Shown one piece after another: positions 37,059 through 47,962 of a stretch of DNA of 64,000 bases. Below the pieces are notes generated by a model, which worked only from the letters and a program-made list of their open reading frames with translations, did not search any database and was not told the DNA's origin. Both the position numbers and the translations under genes were made by a program. Source of the stretch: Magnetospirillum sp902729445 (lineage in GTDB: Bacteria; Pseudomonadota; Alphaproteobacteria; Rhodospirillales; Magnetospirillaceae); the NCBI RefSeq assembly GCF_902729445.1, contig NZ_CACVCE010000002.1:1-64000 (forward strand). Reading direction: 5' to 3'. The number at the start of each line of letters is the position of its first letter. Position 1 is the stretch's first letter.

Positions 37059-40000
37059 ATGTTCGACCATATCATCGCCTTCAGCCTGCGCCGCCGTCTG
37101 CTGGTCCTGGCCGTGGCCGCCCTCTTGCTGGTCTATGGCGCGCTGACCCTGGCCCGGTTGCCGGTGGACGTGTTCCCCGACCTCAACCGCCCGACCGTCA
37201 CCATCATGACCGAGGCCGCCGGCCTGGCCCCGGAAGAGGTCGAGGCCCTGGTCACCCGCCCGGTCGAGACCGCCGTCAACGGCACACCCGGCCTGGTGCG
37301 GGTGCGCTCGACCTCGGGCGTTGGCCTTTCCATCGTGTTCGCCGAGTTCGATTGGGGAACCGACACCTTGCGCAACCGCCAACTGGTGTCGGAGCGCCTG
37401 GATACCGCGCGCGAAAGGCTGCCGGCCGGCATCAGTCCGGTGATGGGACCGATCACCTCGCTGATGGGCGAGATCATGCTGATCGGCATGCGGTCGAAGG
37501 ACGGTCTCACCAGTCCGATGGAGATTCGCACGCTGGCCGATTGGGTGGTCCGTCAACGGCTGTTGTCGGTGCCGGGCATCGCCCAGGTCATCCCCATCGG
37601 CGGCGAGGTTCGGCAGGTTCAGGTGCTGGTCTCGCCATCCAGGCTGTCCGGCCTGGGCCTGACCTTCGCCGAGTTGGAAACCGCCTTGGCCGGCTTCGCC
37701 CGCAATACCACCGGCGGCTTCCTGGAACAGCGCCAATCGGAATATCTGATCCGCAATCTCGGCCAGACCACCGACATCCGCGATCTGGAAGATACCGTGG
37801 TGGCGTGGAAGGGCGGCGCGGCGGTGACCGTCGGCCAGGTCGCCGACGTCCGCATCGGCGCCGGGATCAAGCGGGGCGACGCCTCGGTTGACGCTCGTCC
37901 GGCGGTGATCCTGGCGGTGCAAAAGCAGCCGGGCGCCGACACCGTCGCCGTCACCGCCGCGGTCGAGGCGGCCTTGGCCGACATGGCCCGCACCCTGCCG
38001 GCAGACGTCGATGCCCAACGGGTGCTGTTTCGCCAGGCGGCCTTCATCGAGCGGGCCATCGCCAATGTCGAGGAAGCCCTGCGCGACGGCGCCGTGCTGG
38101 TGGCCATCGTGCTGTTCGTGTTCCTGGCCAATTTCCGCACCACCGCCATCAGCCTGACCGCCATTCCGCTGTCCATCGTGGTGACGGCGATGGTGTTCCA
38201 GGCCATGGGGCTGTCCATCAACACCATGACCCTGGGCGGGCTGGCGGTGGCCATCGGCGAACTGGTCGACGATTCGGTGGTCGATGTCGAGAACATCTTG
38301 CGCCGCCTGCGCGAGAACCGGGCGGCGGCCAACCCCCGCCCGGCCTTCGAGGTGGTGCGGGCCGCCTCGGCCGAGGTGCGCAATTCCATCGTCTACGCCA
38401 CCATCATCGTGGTGCTGGCCTTCCTGCCGCTGTTCGCCCTGTCGGGCATCGAGGGCCGGCTGTTCGCGCCCTTGGGCGTGGCCTATGTGGTGTCGATCCT
38501 GGCATCGCTGGCGGTGTCGTTGACGGTGACGCCGGTCTTGTCCTTGCTGCTGCTGCCCAAGGCCGGGGTGGTGGCGCACCGCGAGACGGCACTGGTGCGT
38601 GGCCTCAAGGCCGCCAACGGCCGACTTCTGGCCTGGGCCTTCGCCCATCCGGCCCGGGTGCTGGCTCCGGCCGGTCTGGCGGTGGTGGTCGCGGCTGTCT
38701 CGGTGCCGTTTCTCGGCACCACCTTCCTGCCGCCCTTCAACGAGGGCACGGTGACGGTCAATGTGGTGCTGCCGCCGGGGACCTCGCTGTCGGAATCCAA
38801 CCGCATCGGGACCATCGCCGAGACCCTGCTGGCCACGGTGCCCGAGACCCTGTCCACCGGCCGGCGCACCGGGCGGGCCGAGTTGGACGAGCATGCCGAG
38901 GGCGTCCATTATTCCGAGATCGACGTGGACTTGAAGGAAACCGGCCGCGCGCGTGAGGCGATCCTGGGCGACATGCGGGCCAAGCTGGCGCAGATTCCGG
39001 GGATTTCGGTCAATATCGGCCAGCCGATCTCGCATCGTCTGGACCACCTGCTGTCGGGCGTGCGGGCGGAAATCGCCGTCAAGATCTTCGGCGACGATCT
39101 CGACACGCTTCGCCAGGTGGCGGCCCAGGCGCGCGAGCGCATGGCCCAGGTGCCGGGCGTGGTCGATCTGCAGGTGGAAAAGCAGGTGCTGATCGGCCAG
39201 GTCCAGATCCGGCTGGACCGGGCCGAGGCCCGCAAATACGGGCTGACCGCCGATCATCTGACCGCGACCCTGGAAGCCGCCCTGGGCGGGCGGGTGGTGT
39301 CGCAGATCAGGGACGGCCAGAAGACCGTCGATGTGGTCCTGCGCCTGGCCGAGGATTGGCGATCGGAAAGCGCCGAGTTCGGCCAGATCCTGGTGGACAC
39401 GCCGGCCGGCAAGGTTCCCTTGGGCCTGCTGGCCGACGTGGTCGAGACGCAAGGGCCCAACCTGATCAATCGCGACGATTTGCGACGGCGCATCGTGGTG
39501 CTGGGCAATTCCCAGGGCCGCGACATCGGCTCGGTGGTGGCCGATCTGAACGCGACCTTGGATCAGATGACCCTGCCGGCCGGCTTCGAGATCCGCCTGG
39601 AAGGCCAGTTCAAAAGCCAGCAGGACGCCAGCCGCCGCATCGCCCTCTTGGCCCTGGTGTCGCTGGCCGGCATCTTCGCCGTGCTGGCCAGCCATTTCCG
39701 CTCGGGCGTGCTGGCCCTGGTGATCATGGCCAATGTGCCCATGGCCCTGGTCGGCGCCGTCGCCGCCCTGTGGCTGACCGGCTTGCCGCTGTCGGTGGCG
39801 TCGCTGGTCGGCTTCGTCACCCTGATCGGCATCGCGGCGCGCAACGGCATCATGAAGGTGTCGCACTACCGCCACCTGATGGCCCACGAAGGCGAAGGCT
39901 TCGGGGCGGCGATGATCGTGCGCGGCTCGGCCGAACGGCTGACGCCGGTCCTGATGACCGCCCTGGTGGCGGCCTTCGCCCTGTTGCCGCTGGCCATCGC

Positions 40001-40148
40001 CGGCGGCCAGCCCGGAAAGGAGATCTTGCACCCGGTGGCGGTGGTGATCTTCGGCGGGCTGATGTCGTCGACCTTGCTCGACACCCTGGTTACCCCCGTC
40101 ATCTATCTGCTGGTCGGCCACCGTGCCGTGAAGGAGTTGCAATCATGA
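37059..40148 (+). CDS. Heavy-metal-type RND efflux permease (CusA/CzcA family)
   Basis: Encodes 1029 residues. Twelve membrane helices in two halves and two large periplasmic loops. Family features: N-terminal LPVDVFPDLNRPTVTIMTEA, helix-4 proton relay AIGELVDDSVVDVEN with its paired Asp, and the helix-10/11 run IGIAARNGIMKVSHY. The relay motif differs from the textbook Zn/Co/Cd and Cu/Ag versions, so the metal is left open. It starts 3 bp after the adaptor stop and its own stop overlaps the cytochrome gene (ATGA), so all four genes are one operon. Confidence 0.92.
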   Translation: MFDHIIAFSLRRRLLVLAVAALLLVYGALTLARLPVDVFPDLNRPTVTIMTEAAGLAPEEVEALVTRPVETAVNGTPGLVRVRSTSGVGLSIVFAEFDWGTDTLRNRQLVSERLDTARERLPAGISPVMGPITSLMGEIMLIGMRSKDGLTSPMEIRTLADWVVRQRLLSVPGIAQVIPIGGEVRQVQVLVSPSRLSGLGLTFAELETALAGFARNTTGGFLEQRQSEYLIRNLGQTTDIRDLEDTVVAWKGGAAVTVGQVADVRIGAGIKRGDASVDARPAVILAVQKQPGADTVAVTAAVEAALADMARTLPADVDAQRVLFRQAAFIERAIANVEEALRDGAVLVAIVLFVFLANFRTTAISLTAIPLSIVVTAMVFQAMGLSINTMTLGGLAVAIGELVDDSVVDVENILRRLRENRAAANPRPAFEVVRAASAEVRNSIVYATIIVVLAFLPLFALSGIEGRLFAPLGVAYVVSILASLAVSLTVTPVLSLLLLPKAGVVAHRETALVRGLKAANGRLLAWAFAHPARVLAPAGLAVVVAAVSVPFLGTTFLPPFNEGTVTVNVVLPPGTSLSESNRIGTIAETLLATVPETLSTGRRTGRAELDEHAEGVHYSEIDVDLKETGRAREAILGDMRAKLAQIPGISVNIGQPISHRLDHLLSGVRAEIAVKIFGDDLDTLRQVAAQARERMAQVPGVVDLQVEKQVLIGQVQIRLDRAEARKYGLTADHLTATLEAALGGRVVSQIRDGQKTVDVVLRLAEDWRSESAEFGQILVDTPAGKVPLGLLADVVETQGPNLINRDDLRRRIVVLGNSQGRDIGSVVADLNATLDQMTLPAGFEIRLEGQFKSQQDASRRIALLALVSLAGIFAVLASHFRSGVLALVIMANVPMALVGAVAALWLTGLPLSVASLVGFVTLIGIAARNGIMKVSHYRHLMAHEGEGFGAAMIVRGSAERLTPVLMTALVAAFALLPLAIAGGQPGKEILHPVAVVIFGGLMSSTLLDTLVTPVIYLLVGHRAVKELQS

Positions 40149-40861
40149 AGAAGGTTGTTCTGATGTTGCTTGCAGGTCTTGCCGCCCCCCCGGCCTGGGC
40201 GCAATCGCATGGGGCGATGCTGCCGTTCTATGGCGGCCAGATCGGGCTGTCGGGCGATTTGCATGTGGAATTCGTGGTCCGCGACGGCCTGATCCGGGCG
40301 TGGGTGCGCGACCATGCCGACAAGCCGGTCGCGGCTGTCGGCAAGGCCACCGTGCTGGTGGGGGCGGCCAGGCACGAAGTGTCGTTCACCGAAGACGGCG
40401 CCGGCCTGAAGGCGGAACTGCCGGTCAAGGCCGCCGACAAGGTGACGGCGGTCTTAAGCTTGACCGCGCAAGGCCGCCCGCTATCGGCGCGCTTCGCCCA
40501 GGCCGAGCTGGTCCAGCCCAGCCTGACCGGCGCCGCCCTGGCCGGCAAGGCGGTGTTCGAGCGGGTGTGCGCCACCTGCCACGGGACCGCACTGCGCGGC
40601 AGCGATCAGGGGCCGCCCTTGATCCATGCCTGGTACGCCCCCGGTGGCGGTCACGACGATTCCCAGGTCCTGAAGGTCCTGCGCGAGGGCACCAAGGGCC
40701 ATATGTGGAAACTGGGCGACATGCCCAAGCCCGAGGGATTGAAGGCGGGCGAGGACAAGCCGGCCCTGGCCTATGTCCGCGCCATGCAGGCCGCCAACGG
40801 GATCGATCAGAGCGCACCTTTGCCGGGCATGGGCGGCCATTCCGGCCATTCCGGCCATTGA
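40145..40861 (+). CDS. Exported c-type cytochrome with histidine tail, in the RND operon
   Basis: Encodes 238 residues: signal peptide (1-20, AWAQ), an N-terminal about 100-residue beta-rich domain, and a mono-haem domain with CATCH at 142-146 and a likely Met ligand in GDMPKPEG. The C-terminus is HSGHSGH. The ATG overlaps the permease stop by 4 bp. Cytochromes are not normal parts of RND efflux systems; a link to metal oxidation state (for instance copper) is plausible but unproven. The N-terminal domain resembles the Ig-like region of the adaptor in size and in the pattern of the family 'ATVLVGAARHEV' strands; I cannot say they are homologous. Confidence 0.88.
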   Translation: MKKVVLMLLAGLAAPPAWAQSHGAMLPFYGGQIGLSGDLHVEFVVRDGLIRAWVRDHADKPVAAVGKATVLVGAARHEVSFTEDGAGLKAELPVKAADKVTAVLSLTAQGRPLSARFAQAELVQPSLTGAALAGKAVFERVCATCHGTALRGSDQGPPLIHAWYAPGGGHDDSQVLKVLREGTKGHMWKLGDMPKPEGLKAGEDKPALAYVRAMQAANGIDQSAPLPGMGGHSGHSGH

Positions 40862-40916
40862 GTCGCGTTATGATCCGACATATCCTTACGCTTAATCCGG
40901 GATTGGGATAGCGCGC

Positions 40917-41636
40917 ATGGCGTGGAAAAGGTGGATTTTCGGCGTGTTGGCGATGGCGGCCGTGCCGGCGTCGGCGGCGGAAATCCGCTTCGTCTCCATT
41001 GACGCGGCGCCGTGGGCGTTCTACGAAGCCCCTGACCGCCCGGCCGGCGCCTTTCCCGAGATCATCGCCGAACTGGAAAAGCGTAGCGGGCACACGCTGC
41101 CGTTCACCCTGCAGACCTTCGCCCGTATCGAGCGCGATCTGGAACTGGGGGTGCAGGATTGCACCATCATCTTGTGGATGGACAGCCGGGGCCGCCTGGT
41201 GGAACTGGGCGAGACCGTCTATCCCATGCCGTTCGGGATCATCGCCCGCAAGGGCGTGACCTTGGCCAAGTATGACGACCTGTTGCCGCTGACGGTGTCG
41301 ATGGTCCGGGGCGTGGCCTTCGACAAGCGGTTCGAGGCCGACGAGCGCATCAAGCGCGACATCGACAAGGATTACGGTCAGTCCCTGCAGAAGCTGGCCC
41401 ATGGCCGGGTCGACGCGGTGTCGGGGGCCGTTCCCACCATCTTGCATCAGGTCCAAAAGGCCGGATTGGATGACCAGATCGGCGACATCCTGGAACTGTC
41501 GCGCATTCCGCTGGCCCTGCAATGTTCGAAGAGTTCGGCGCAATTGCCCCACATGGCCGAATTGGGGGCCGTCATCCGGGCGATGAAGGATGACGGGACC
41601 TTGCGCAAGATCCTTGCCCGCAACGGATATCGGTGA
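40917..41636 (+). CDS. Periplasmic solute-binding protein, family 3 type, linked to a histidine kinase
   Basis: Encodes 239 residues with a signal peptide (ending AVPASAAE). It has a type II periplasmic-binding fold of the amino-acid-binding (SBP_bac_3) kind: FVSIDAAPWAFYEAPDRPAGAFPEII, a C-terminal DGTLRKILARNGY. No ABC permease or ATPase gene is nearby. Its TGA stop shares bases with the ATG of a membrane histidine kinase (TGATG), so its likely job is to report ligand to that kinase. The ligand is unknown. Confidence 0.85.
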   Translation: MAWKRWIFGVLAMAAVPASAAEIRFVSIDAAPWAFYEAPDRPAGAFPEIIAELEKRSGHTLPFTLQTFARIERDLELGVQDCTIILWMDSRGRLVELGETVYPMPFGIIARKGVTLAKYDDLLPLTVSMVRGVAFDKRFEADERIKRDIDKDYGQSLQKLAHGRVDAVSGAVPTILHQVQKAGLDDQIGDILELSRIPLALQCSKSSAQLPHMAELGAVIRAMKDDGTLRKILARNGYR

Positions 41637-43219
41637 TGGCGGCCATGGACGGGACCCCCCGCGAGACCAAGGCTCCCGAGCTCGACCATCTTCCGCTGGC
41701 CGGCCCCGAGCCGCGCCCGATCCGCCGCCGCGGTCTGGCGATGCGCTTGCTGGGCCTGGTCCTGGTGTTCAGCCTGACGCTGGCGCTGGTCTCGACCAGC
41801 GCCCTGGTCTATCGCGATTACCAGCGCGAATTGCGCACCATTGAAGATCGCTTGCAGGAGATCGAATCCAGCCGTCTCAATTCCCTGGCCGGCAGCCTGT
41901 GGCATATGGACACCGCGCAGATCAGGCTGGAACTGGAAGGCATCCTGAAGCTGCCCGACATGCAGGCCCTGGAAGTGCGCGAAGTGTTCAACGCCAATTC
42001 CAAGCCGGTGGTCATCGCTGTCGGGACCCGGGCCGGCCGGGACGAATTGGCCAGGGTCTATCCGATCATCTATGGCGATCGCGGGCAGCCGCGCGTGGTC
42101 GGCCACCTCTATGTCGAGGCGACGCTGGAGGGCGTCTATGGCCGGCTCAAGGAAACCGCGATGGTCACCTTGGTCAGCCAGGTCGGCTCGATCCTCCTGA
42201 TGTCGCTGTTCATCTTGTACGTGGTGTGGCGCCTGGTCACCCGGCATCTGGTCACCATCGCCACCTATCTGCGCCATTACGATGTTCACGCGCCGGCTCC
42301 GACCTTGCGCCTGATCCGCCGCGCCCCGCGCGAGCCCGACGAGTTGGACGACATGGTGGCCGCCTTCAACAGCCTGTGCGTCGGTCTGGAAGCCGCCTAT
42401 CAGGATCTGACCCGCACCAATCTCGCCCTCGAGCGCGATATCGAGGATCGCAAGGCGGCCGAGGCCCAGGTGGTTCGCCTGAACCGCGAGCTGGAAACCC
42501 GGGTGCGGCAGCGGACCGCCGAGCTGGAAGGCGCCAACATGGAGCTCTCGACCTTCAGCTATTCGGTGTCGCACGATCTGCGCGCGCCGTTGCGTCGCAT
42601 CGAGGGGTTCGTCAGCATCCTGTTCGAGGAATACGGGGTGGTTCTGGACGCGCGCGGCAAGCATTGCCTGGAACGCATCCGCAGCGGCACCCGCGACATG
42701 GCCGGGATGATCGATTCTTTCCTGAAATTGTCGCGCGCCACCACCGGCGAATTGCAGGTCGAGCCCATCGACCTGTCGTCGGTCGCGGGCGAAATCGTCG
42801 CCGAACTGGCCGAGCACCATCCCGATCATCCGGTGTCGGTCGACATCCAGCCCGGGCTGGAGGTCAAGGGCGACCGCCGCCTGATGTCGGCCGCCATCGC
42901 CAACCTTTTTGAAAATTCCTGGAAATTCACCCGGGGGCGGCCCGATCCGAAAGTCACCTTCGGGACTTGCGAAAAAGACGGCCGTCAGGTCTTCTTCGTC
43001 ACCGACAACGGGTCCGGTTTCGACATGGCTTTCGTTGATCGGCTGTTCGCCCCCTTCAACCGTCTGCCCAACGCCGAGGGGATGGAGGGGGTCGGCATCG
43101 GACTGGCGACGGTTCATCGCGTGATCGTGCGCCATGGCGGCAAGGTGTGGGCCGAGGGGAGCCCGGGACAAGGCGCCACCTTCTATTTTACGTGCTGGGA
43201 AGGAATGAGGAATGACTAA
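41636..43219 (+). CDS. Membrane sensor histidine kinase
   Basis: Encodes 527 residues from ATG 41636; a GTG at 41633 is in frame too. Membrane helices at about 36-57 and 180-200 flank a periplasmic region of about 120 residues. HAMP-like and coiled-coil segments lead to the dimerisation helix with H313 (YSVSHDLRAPLRR) and a HATPase domain with N box (ANLFENSWKFT), DNGSGFDM and GVGIGLATV. The N-box sequence and FAPFNRL place it with bacteriophytochrome-like kinases that pair with stand-alone receivers. Overlaps the next gene by 8 bp. Confidence 0.9.
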   Translation: MAAMDGTPRETKAPELDHLPLAGPEPRPIRRRGLAMRLLGLVLVFSLTLALVSTSALVYRDYQRELRTIEDRLQEIESSRLNSLAGSLWHMDTAQIRLELEGILKLPDMQALEVREVFNANSKPVVIAVGTRAGRDELARVYPIIYGDRGQPRVVGHLYVEATLEGVYGRLKETAMVTLVSQVGSILLMSLFILYVVWRLVTRHLVTIATYLRHYDVHAPAPTLRLIRRAPREPDELDDMVAAFNSLCVGLEAAYQDLTRTNLALERDIEDRKAAEAQVVRLNRELETRVRQRTAELEGANMELSTFSYSVSHDLRAPLRRIEGFVSILFEEYGVVLDARGKHCLERIRSGTRDMAGMIDSFLKLSRATTGELQVEPIDLSSVAGEIVAELAEHHPDHPVSVDIQPGLEVKGDRRLMSAAIANLFENSWKFTRGRPDPKVTFGTCEKDGRQVFFVTDNGSGFDMAFVDRLFAPFNRLPNAEGMEGVGIGLATVHRVIVRHGGKVWAEGSPGQGATFYFTCWEGMRND

Positions 43220-43658
43220 GCCGTTGCGGTCGCGGACCATCGTTCTGGTCGAGGACAATGACGACGATATCGAATTGACCCAGCACGCCTTGTCCAAGGC
43301 CAATCTCTACAGCGACCTGGTTGTCGCCCGCAGCGGCGAAGAGGCGGTCAGGCTGATGCACGGCCCCGCCGGGGTCGCCAGCGGTTCGATGGCGCTGCCG
43401 GCCCTGATGCTGCTGGACCTCAAGCTGCCGGGTATCGGCGGCCTGGACGTCTTGAAGAAGATGCGCGAGACCGACGCCACCAGGCGGATGCCGGTGGTGA
43501 TCCTGACCACGTCCGACGACGAGACCGACGTGATGGAAGGTTATGACCTCGGGGCCAATTCCTACATCCACAAGCCGATGGATTCCGCCGATTTCAATCG
43601 CGTCGTCGACAAGCTGGGCCTTTACTGGCTGACCATCAACATCCCGGCGGCGTCCTGA
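43212..43658 (+). CDS. Single-domain response regulator (Rcp1-like)
   Basis: Encodes 148 residues, a receiver with no output domain: acidic residues EDNDDD (14-19), phosphorylation site D69 (MLLDLKLPG), Thr in LTTSDDE and Lys in IHKPMD. The extended loop before D69 and the EGYDLGANSYI segment match Rcp1-type receivers of phytochrome-like kinases. It overlaps the kinase gene by 8 bp and is clearly its partner. It ends one base from the convergent ubiX stop. Its output is not encoded here. Confidence 0.92.
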   Translation: MTKPLRSRTIVLVEDNDDDIELTQHALSKANLYSDLVVARSGEEAVRLMHGPAGVASGSMALPALMLLDLKLPGIGGLDVLKKMRETDATRRMPVVILTTSDDETDVMEGYDLGANSYIHKPMDSADFNRVVDKLGLYWLTINIPAAS

Positions 43659-43659
43659 T

Positions 43660-44229
43660 CTATTCGCCCCAGCGCCGCAGCCGGCCGGAATCCAGGCCGA
43701 ACAGGTCCAGGACCCGGCCGATTGTGTGATCGACCATGTCGTCCAGGCTGGCCGGTGCGGCATAGAAGGCCGGCACCGGCGGCGCGATGATCGCCCCCAT
43801 CTCCGACAGCGCCAGCATGGTGCGCAGGTGGCCGGAATGCAGCGGCGTTTCGCGCACCATCAGCACCAGCCGGCGGCGCTCTTTCAGGGCGACGTCGGCC
43901 GCCCGGGTCAGCAGCGACGAGGTGACCCCGGTGGCGATCTCGCTCATGGTGCGGACGGAACAGGGCGCGATCACCATCCCCAACGTGCGAAACGAACCCG
44001 ACGCCGGCGCGGCGCCGATATCCTCGGGGCGGTGGCAATGATCGGCCAGGGCGCGCACCTGGGCCAGCTTCAGATCGCTTTCGTGGGCCAAGGTGACCTC
44101 GGCGGCCTTGCTCAGGACCAGATGGGTCTCGATTTTCAGCGCCCGCAGCGTCTCGAGCATGCGAATGCCATAGATCACCCCCGAGGCGCCGCTGATGCCG
44201 ACCACCAGCCGGTTGGGTGTCTGATCCAT
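43660..44229 (-). CDS. ubiX: Flavin prenyltransferase UbiX
   Basis: Encodes 189 residues from ATG 44229, backed by GGAGAG 7 bp upstream (the frame opens at 44298). Landmarks: VVGISGASGVIYGIRMLE at the N-terminus, APCSVRTMSEIATGVTSSLLTRAADVALKERRRLVLMVRETPLH and PPVPAFYAAP. UbiX makes prenylated FMN, the cofactor for UbiD decarboxylases of ubiquinone synthesis. No ubiD is adjacent. Confidence 0.95.
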   Translation of the reverse strand: MDQTPNRLVVGISGASGVIYGIRMLETLRALKIETHLVLSKAAEVTLAHESDLKLAQVRALADHCHRPEDIGAAPASGSFRTLGMVIAPCSVRTMSEIATGVTSSLLTRAADVALKERRRLVLMVRETPLHSGHLRTMLALSEMGAIIAPPVPAFYAAPASLDDMVDHTIGRVLDLFGLDSGRLRRWGE

Positions 44230-44375
44230 GACATTCTCTCCGTTTGCGCCATTCCCATGCGGAATGTGGGTTGATTCTAAAGCAATAGTCGGGCACATAA
44301 CGCGATTTTTTCGCTGACAGCGGCTTTTCGCCGTCCTATGCTATCCACCTCACCCATATCCCAGGGAGGATAGTA

Positions 44376-44549
44376 ATGAGCCTTCAGGACCGGATCGAGT
44401 CTTTGAAAGCCAAGCACGCTGCGCTTGACTCCGCCATCATCCAGGAAGCCCAGCGTCCTCTTCCCAATAATGTGGCGATTGCCGACATGAAACGCCAGAA
44501 ACTCCGGATCAAGGAGGAGCTGACGCGGTGCAGTTCGACGACGCATTAG
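44376..44549 (+). CDS. YdcH-family (DUF465) small protein
   Basis: Encodes 57 residues: MSLQDRIESLKAKHAALDSA, then IIQEAQRPLPNN, then ADMKRQKLRIKEELTR. The pattern of a helix with KxxHxxLDxxI, a proline turn, and a second helix with MKRQKLxxKEEL is that of YdcH proteins, antiparallel helical hairpins of unknown function common in alphaproteobacteria. GGGAGGA at 44364-44370 gives a strong ribosome site. It stands alone between divergent ubiX and prpE. Confidence 0.88.
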   Translation: MSLQDRIESLKAKHAALDSAIIQEAQRPLPNNVAIADMKRQKLRIKEELTRCSSTTH

Positions 44550-44623
44550 TTTGAATTCGTGGCGGAAATGCGCGGCCGTCGGGGGTGCCCCGGCGGCCGC
44601 TGCCGTTTCTGGCGGTAACAAAG

Positions 44624-44750
44624 TTGCGCAATGTTGCGCCGCGGCACGATAGCGGGCGGCGAAACTGTGGAAAACCACAATTCCGGCTTTGCATTAATTG
44701 CGTCCTCTGTGCGATGTTAGCCCCCTCGAAAGGAGGGGGGTTTACCCCCC
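44624..44750 (+). promoter_or_regulatory. prpE upstream region: TTGCGCAA sites and alternative hairpins
   Basis: The 235-bp gap before prpE has TTGCGCAA at 44624-44631 and TTGCGCC at 44634-44640, resembling operators of short-chain acyl-CoA responsive regulators (inferred). Nearer the gene, GGAGGGGGG at 44732-44740 can pair either with CCCCCTC at 44721-44727 or with CCCCCC at 44745-44750, two mutually exclusive stems in the presumed mRNA leader. Confidence 0.4.
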
Positions 44751-44784
44751 AAGGGAAGTCGCAAAGCAGAGGATTCGTCAGAGA

Positions 44785-46701
<1,917 letters not shown>

Positions 46702-46707
46702 GTCGTT

Positions 46708-46943
46708 CGTGCAAAAGTCCTTCGCTTCGCTCAGTGTACTTTTGCACGTTGATTCAAAAGGAGAAAAATAGGCTAGGGGCGGCCCTGCGCCTATTTTTCC
46801 CGTTTGACCCCCGCCATGAGGCGAGCCGTGCTCGCCTCATGGCGGGAAAACGGAGCAATCCCGCGCGGAAAGCTTGCTTGAGCACGGGGTTTCCAAACAG
46901 AATCGGGGAAAAGTACACCGAGGCGAAGCCGAGGGACTTTTCC
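46708..46943. repeat. Cluster of four inverted repeats, two related in opposite orientation
   Basis: The 251-bp gap after prpE holds an 11-bp stem 46708-46718/46738-46748, an 11-bp stem 46763-46773/46789-46799 (GAAAAATAGGC), a perfect 17-bp stem 46810-46826/46830-46846 with a 3-nt loop, and an 8-bp stem 46907-46914/46936-46943. The first and last are diverged copies of a single about 32-bp unit (AAAAGT...ACTTTT) in opposite orientation, at 46713-46743 and 46909-46941. The first probably terminates prpE. The whole could be a small non-autonomous element; no transposase or target duplication was identified. Confidence 0.65.
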
Positions 46944-46952
46944 ACGCGGAAC

Positions 46953-47849
46953 TCAGCCCAGGCGGATGCGGGCTTCCAGGCGGTGGACCGCCCCGGGCGG
47001 CACGGCGACCAGGTCGGGGCCGGCATTGGTGGTCTCGACGCAGATCATGTGGCGGTAATCCTCGTCGGCCAGGTCGGCCATGGCCTTGGCGGTGTCCTGC
47101 CACGGGTTCCACACCACCGCGCTGGCCGACCCCTTGCTTTCCACCAGGATGCGGCGGTCCTGGCCGTCATCCTCGATCGACAGGGCGGCCGGCACGCCGG
47201 TATAGATGCGGTCGGTTTCGCTGGAAATGACCACCGGGCCGGACTGGCTCTTGACGGCGCCGCCCTCCATCTTGTCGATATAGGCGCAGCCATCCAGGCC
47301 GCGGATCCGGGTGCGCTCGATGTCGCCGACCCGGAAATAGGTGTGCAGGGCCTGCGACAGGGTGAAGGTGGTCTGGCCGGAATTGCGGGTGACCAGCGCC
47401 ACCTCAAGACCGTCGCCGACAACGATTTCCTGGGCCAGCACGAAGGAATGCGGCCAGATCGCCCGGGTCTCGGCGTCGCAGGCCAGGCCCAGAACCACCA
47501 TCACGCGGCCGTCGGCCAGCTTGCGGGTTTCCATCACATCCCACGGCCGGGTGCGGGCGAAACCGTGGCCGGGGCGGCCCAGCCCGTCGGGATCGGGGCC
47601 GAACCACGGCCAGCACACCGGCATGCCGCCCTTGATGGCCTTGCCCTTGGCGTAATAGGCCTGCTCGCTCAGGAACAGCAGGTCGGTCTTGCCGTCGGGC
47701 ACGAACGACAGCACCTGGCCGGCATACAGGCTGATGGTGGCGCGGCCGCCATCGGCGGTCACGTCGATCATGATCAGGTCGCCGGGACCGGCGCGGAAGG
47801 ACAGGCTGCCGTCGATGGCGAAGCGTCGGGTCAGGTCGGCGATGGTCAT
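46953..47849 (-). CDS. yeaD: D-hexose-6-phosphate mutarotase
   Basis: Encodes 298 residues with the galactose-mutarotase-like beta fold of the YeaD group: VLSFVPDGKTDLLFLSEQAYY, KAIKGGMPVCWPWFGP, GFARTRPWDV, QALHTYFRVGDI with its catalytic His, and VVWNPWQDTAKAMADL with the catalytic Glu in ICVETTN. It interconverts anomers of hexose 6-phosphates. Monocistronic; its 3' end lies beside the inverted-repeat cluster. Confidence 0.92.
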   Translation of the reverse strand: MTIADLTRRFAIDGSLSFRAGPGDLIMIDVTADGGRATISLYAGQVLSFVPDGKTDLLFLSEQAYYAKGKAIKGGMPVCWPWFGPDPDGLGRPGHGFARTRPWDVMETRKLADGRVMVVLGLACDAETRAIWPHSFVLAQEIVVGDGLEVALVTRNSGQTTFTLSQALHTYFRVGDIERTRIRGLDGCAYIDKMEGGAVKSQSGPVVISSETDRIYTGVPAALSIEDDGQDRRILVESKGSASAVVWNPWQDTAKAMADLADEDYRHMICVETTNAGPDLVAVPPGAVHRLEARIRLG

Positions 47850-47962
47850 CGGGGCATCCTGGGCTGGTCGAAGGTGTCGTTGATCCTAACCCAGCCCTTG
47901 GCCCGACACACCGCCCCGGCGGGGCGGGGGCGGCGGGCGGGCCAAGCCGCCCCGATTGGGGA

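Noticed and set aside
36312..40142. 1276-codon open frame on the minus strand opposite the RND adaptor and permease
   Set aside because: Antisense shadow with His/Gln/Arg-rich low-complexity composition; the plus strand encodes conserved transporters.
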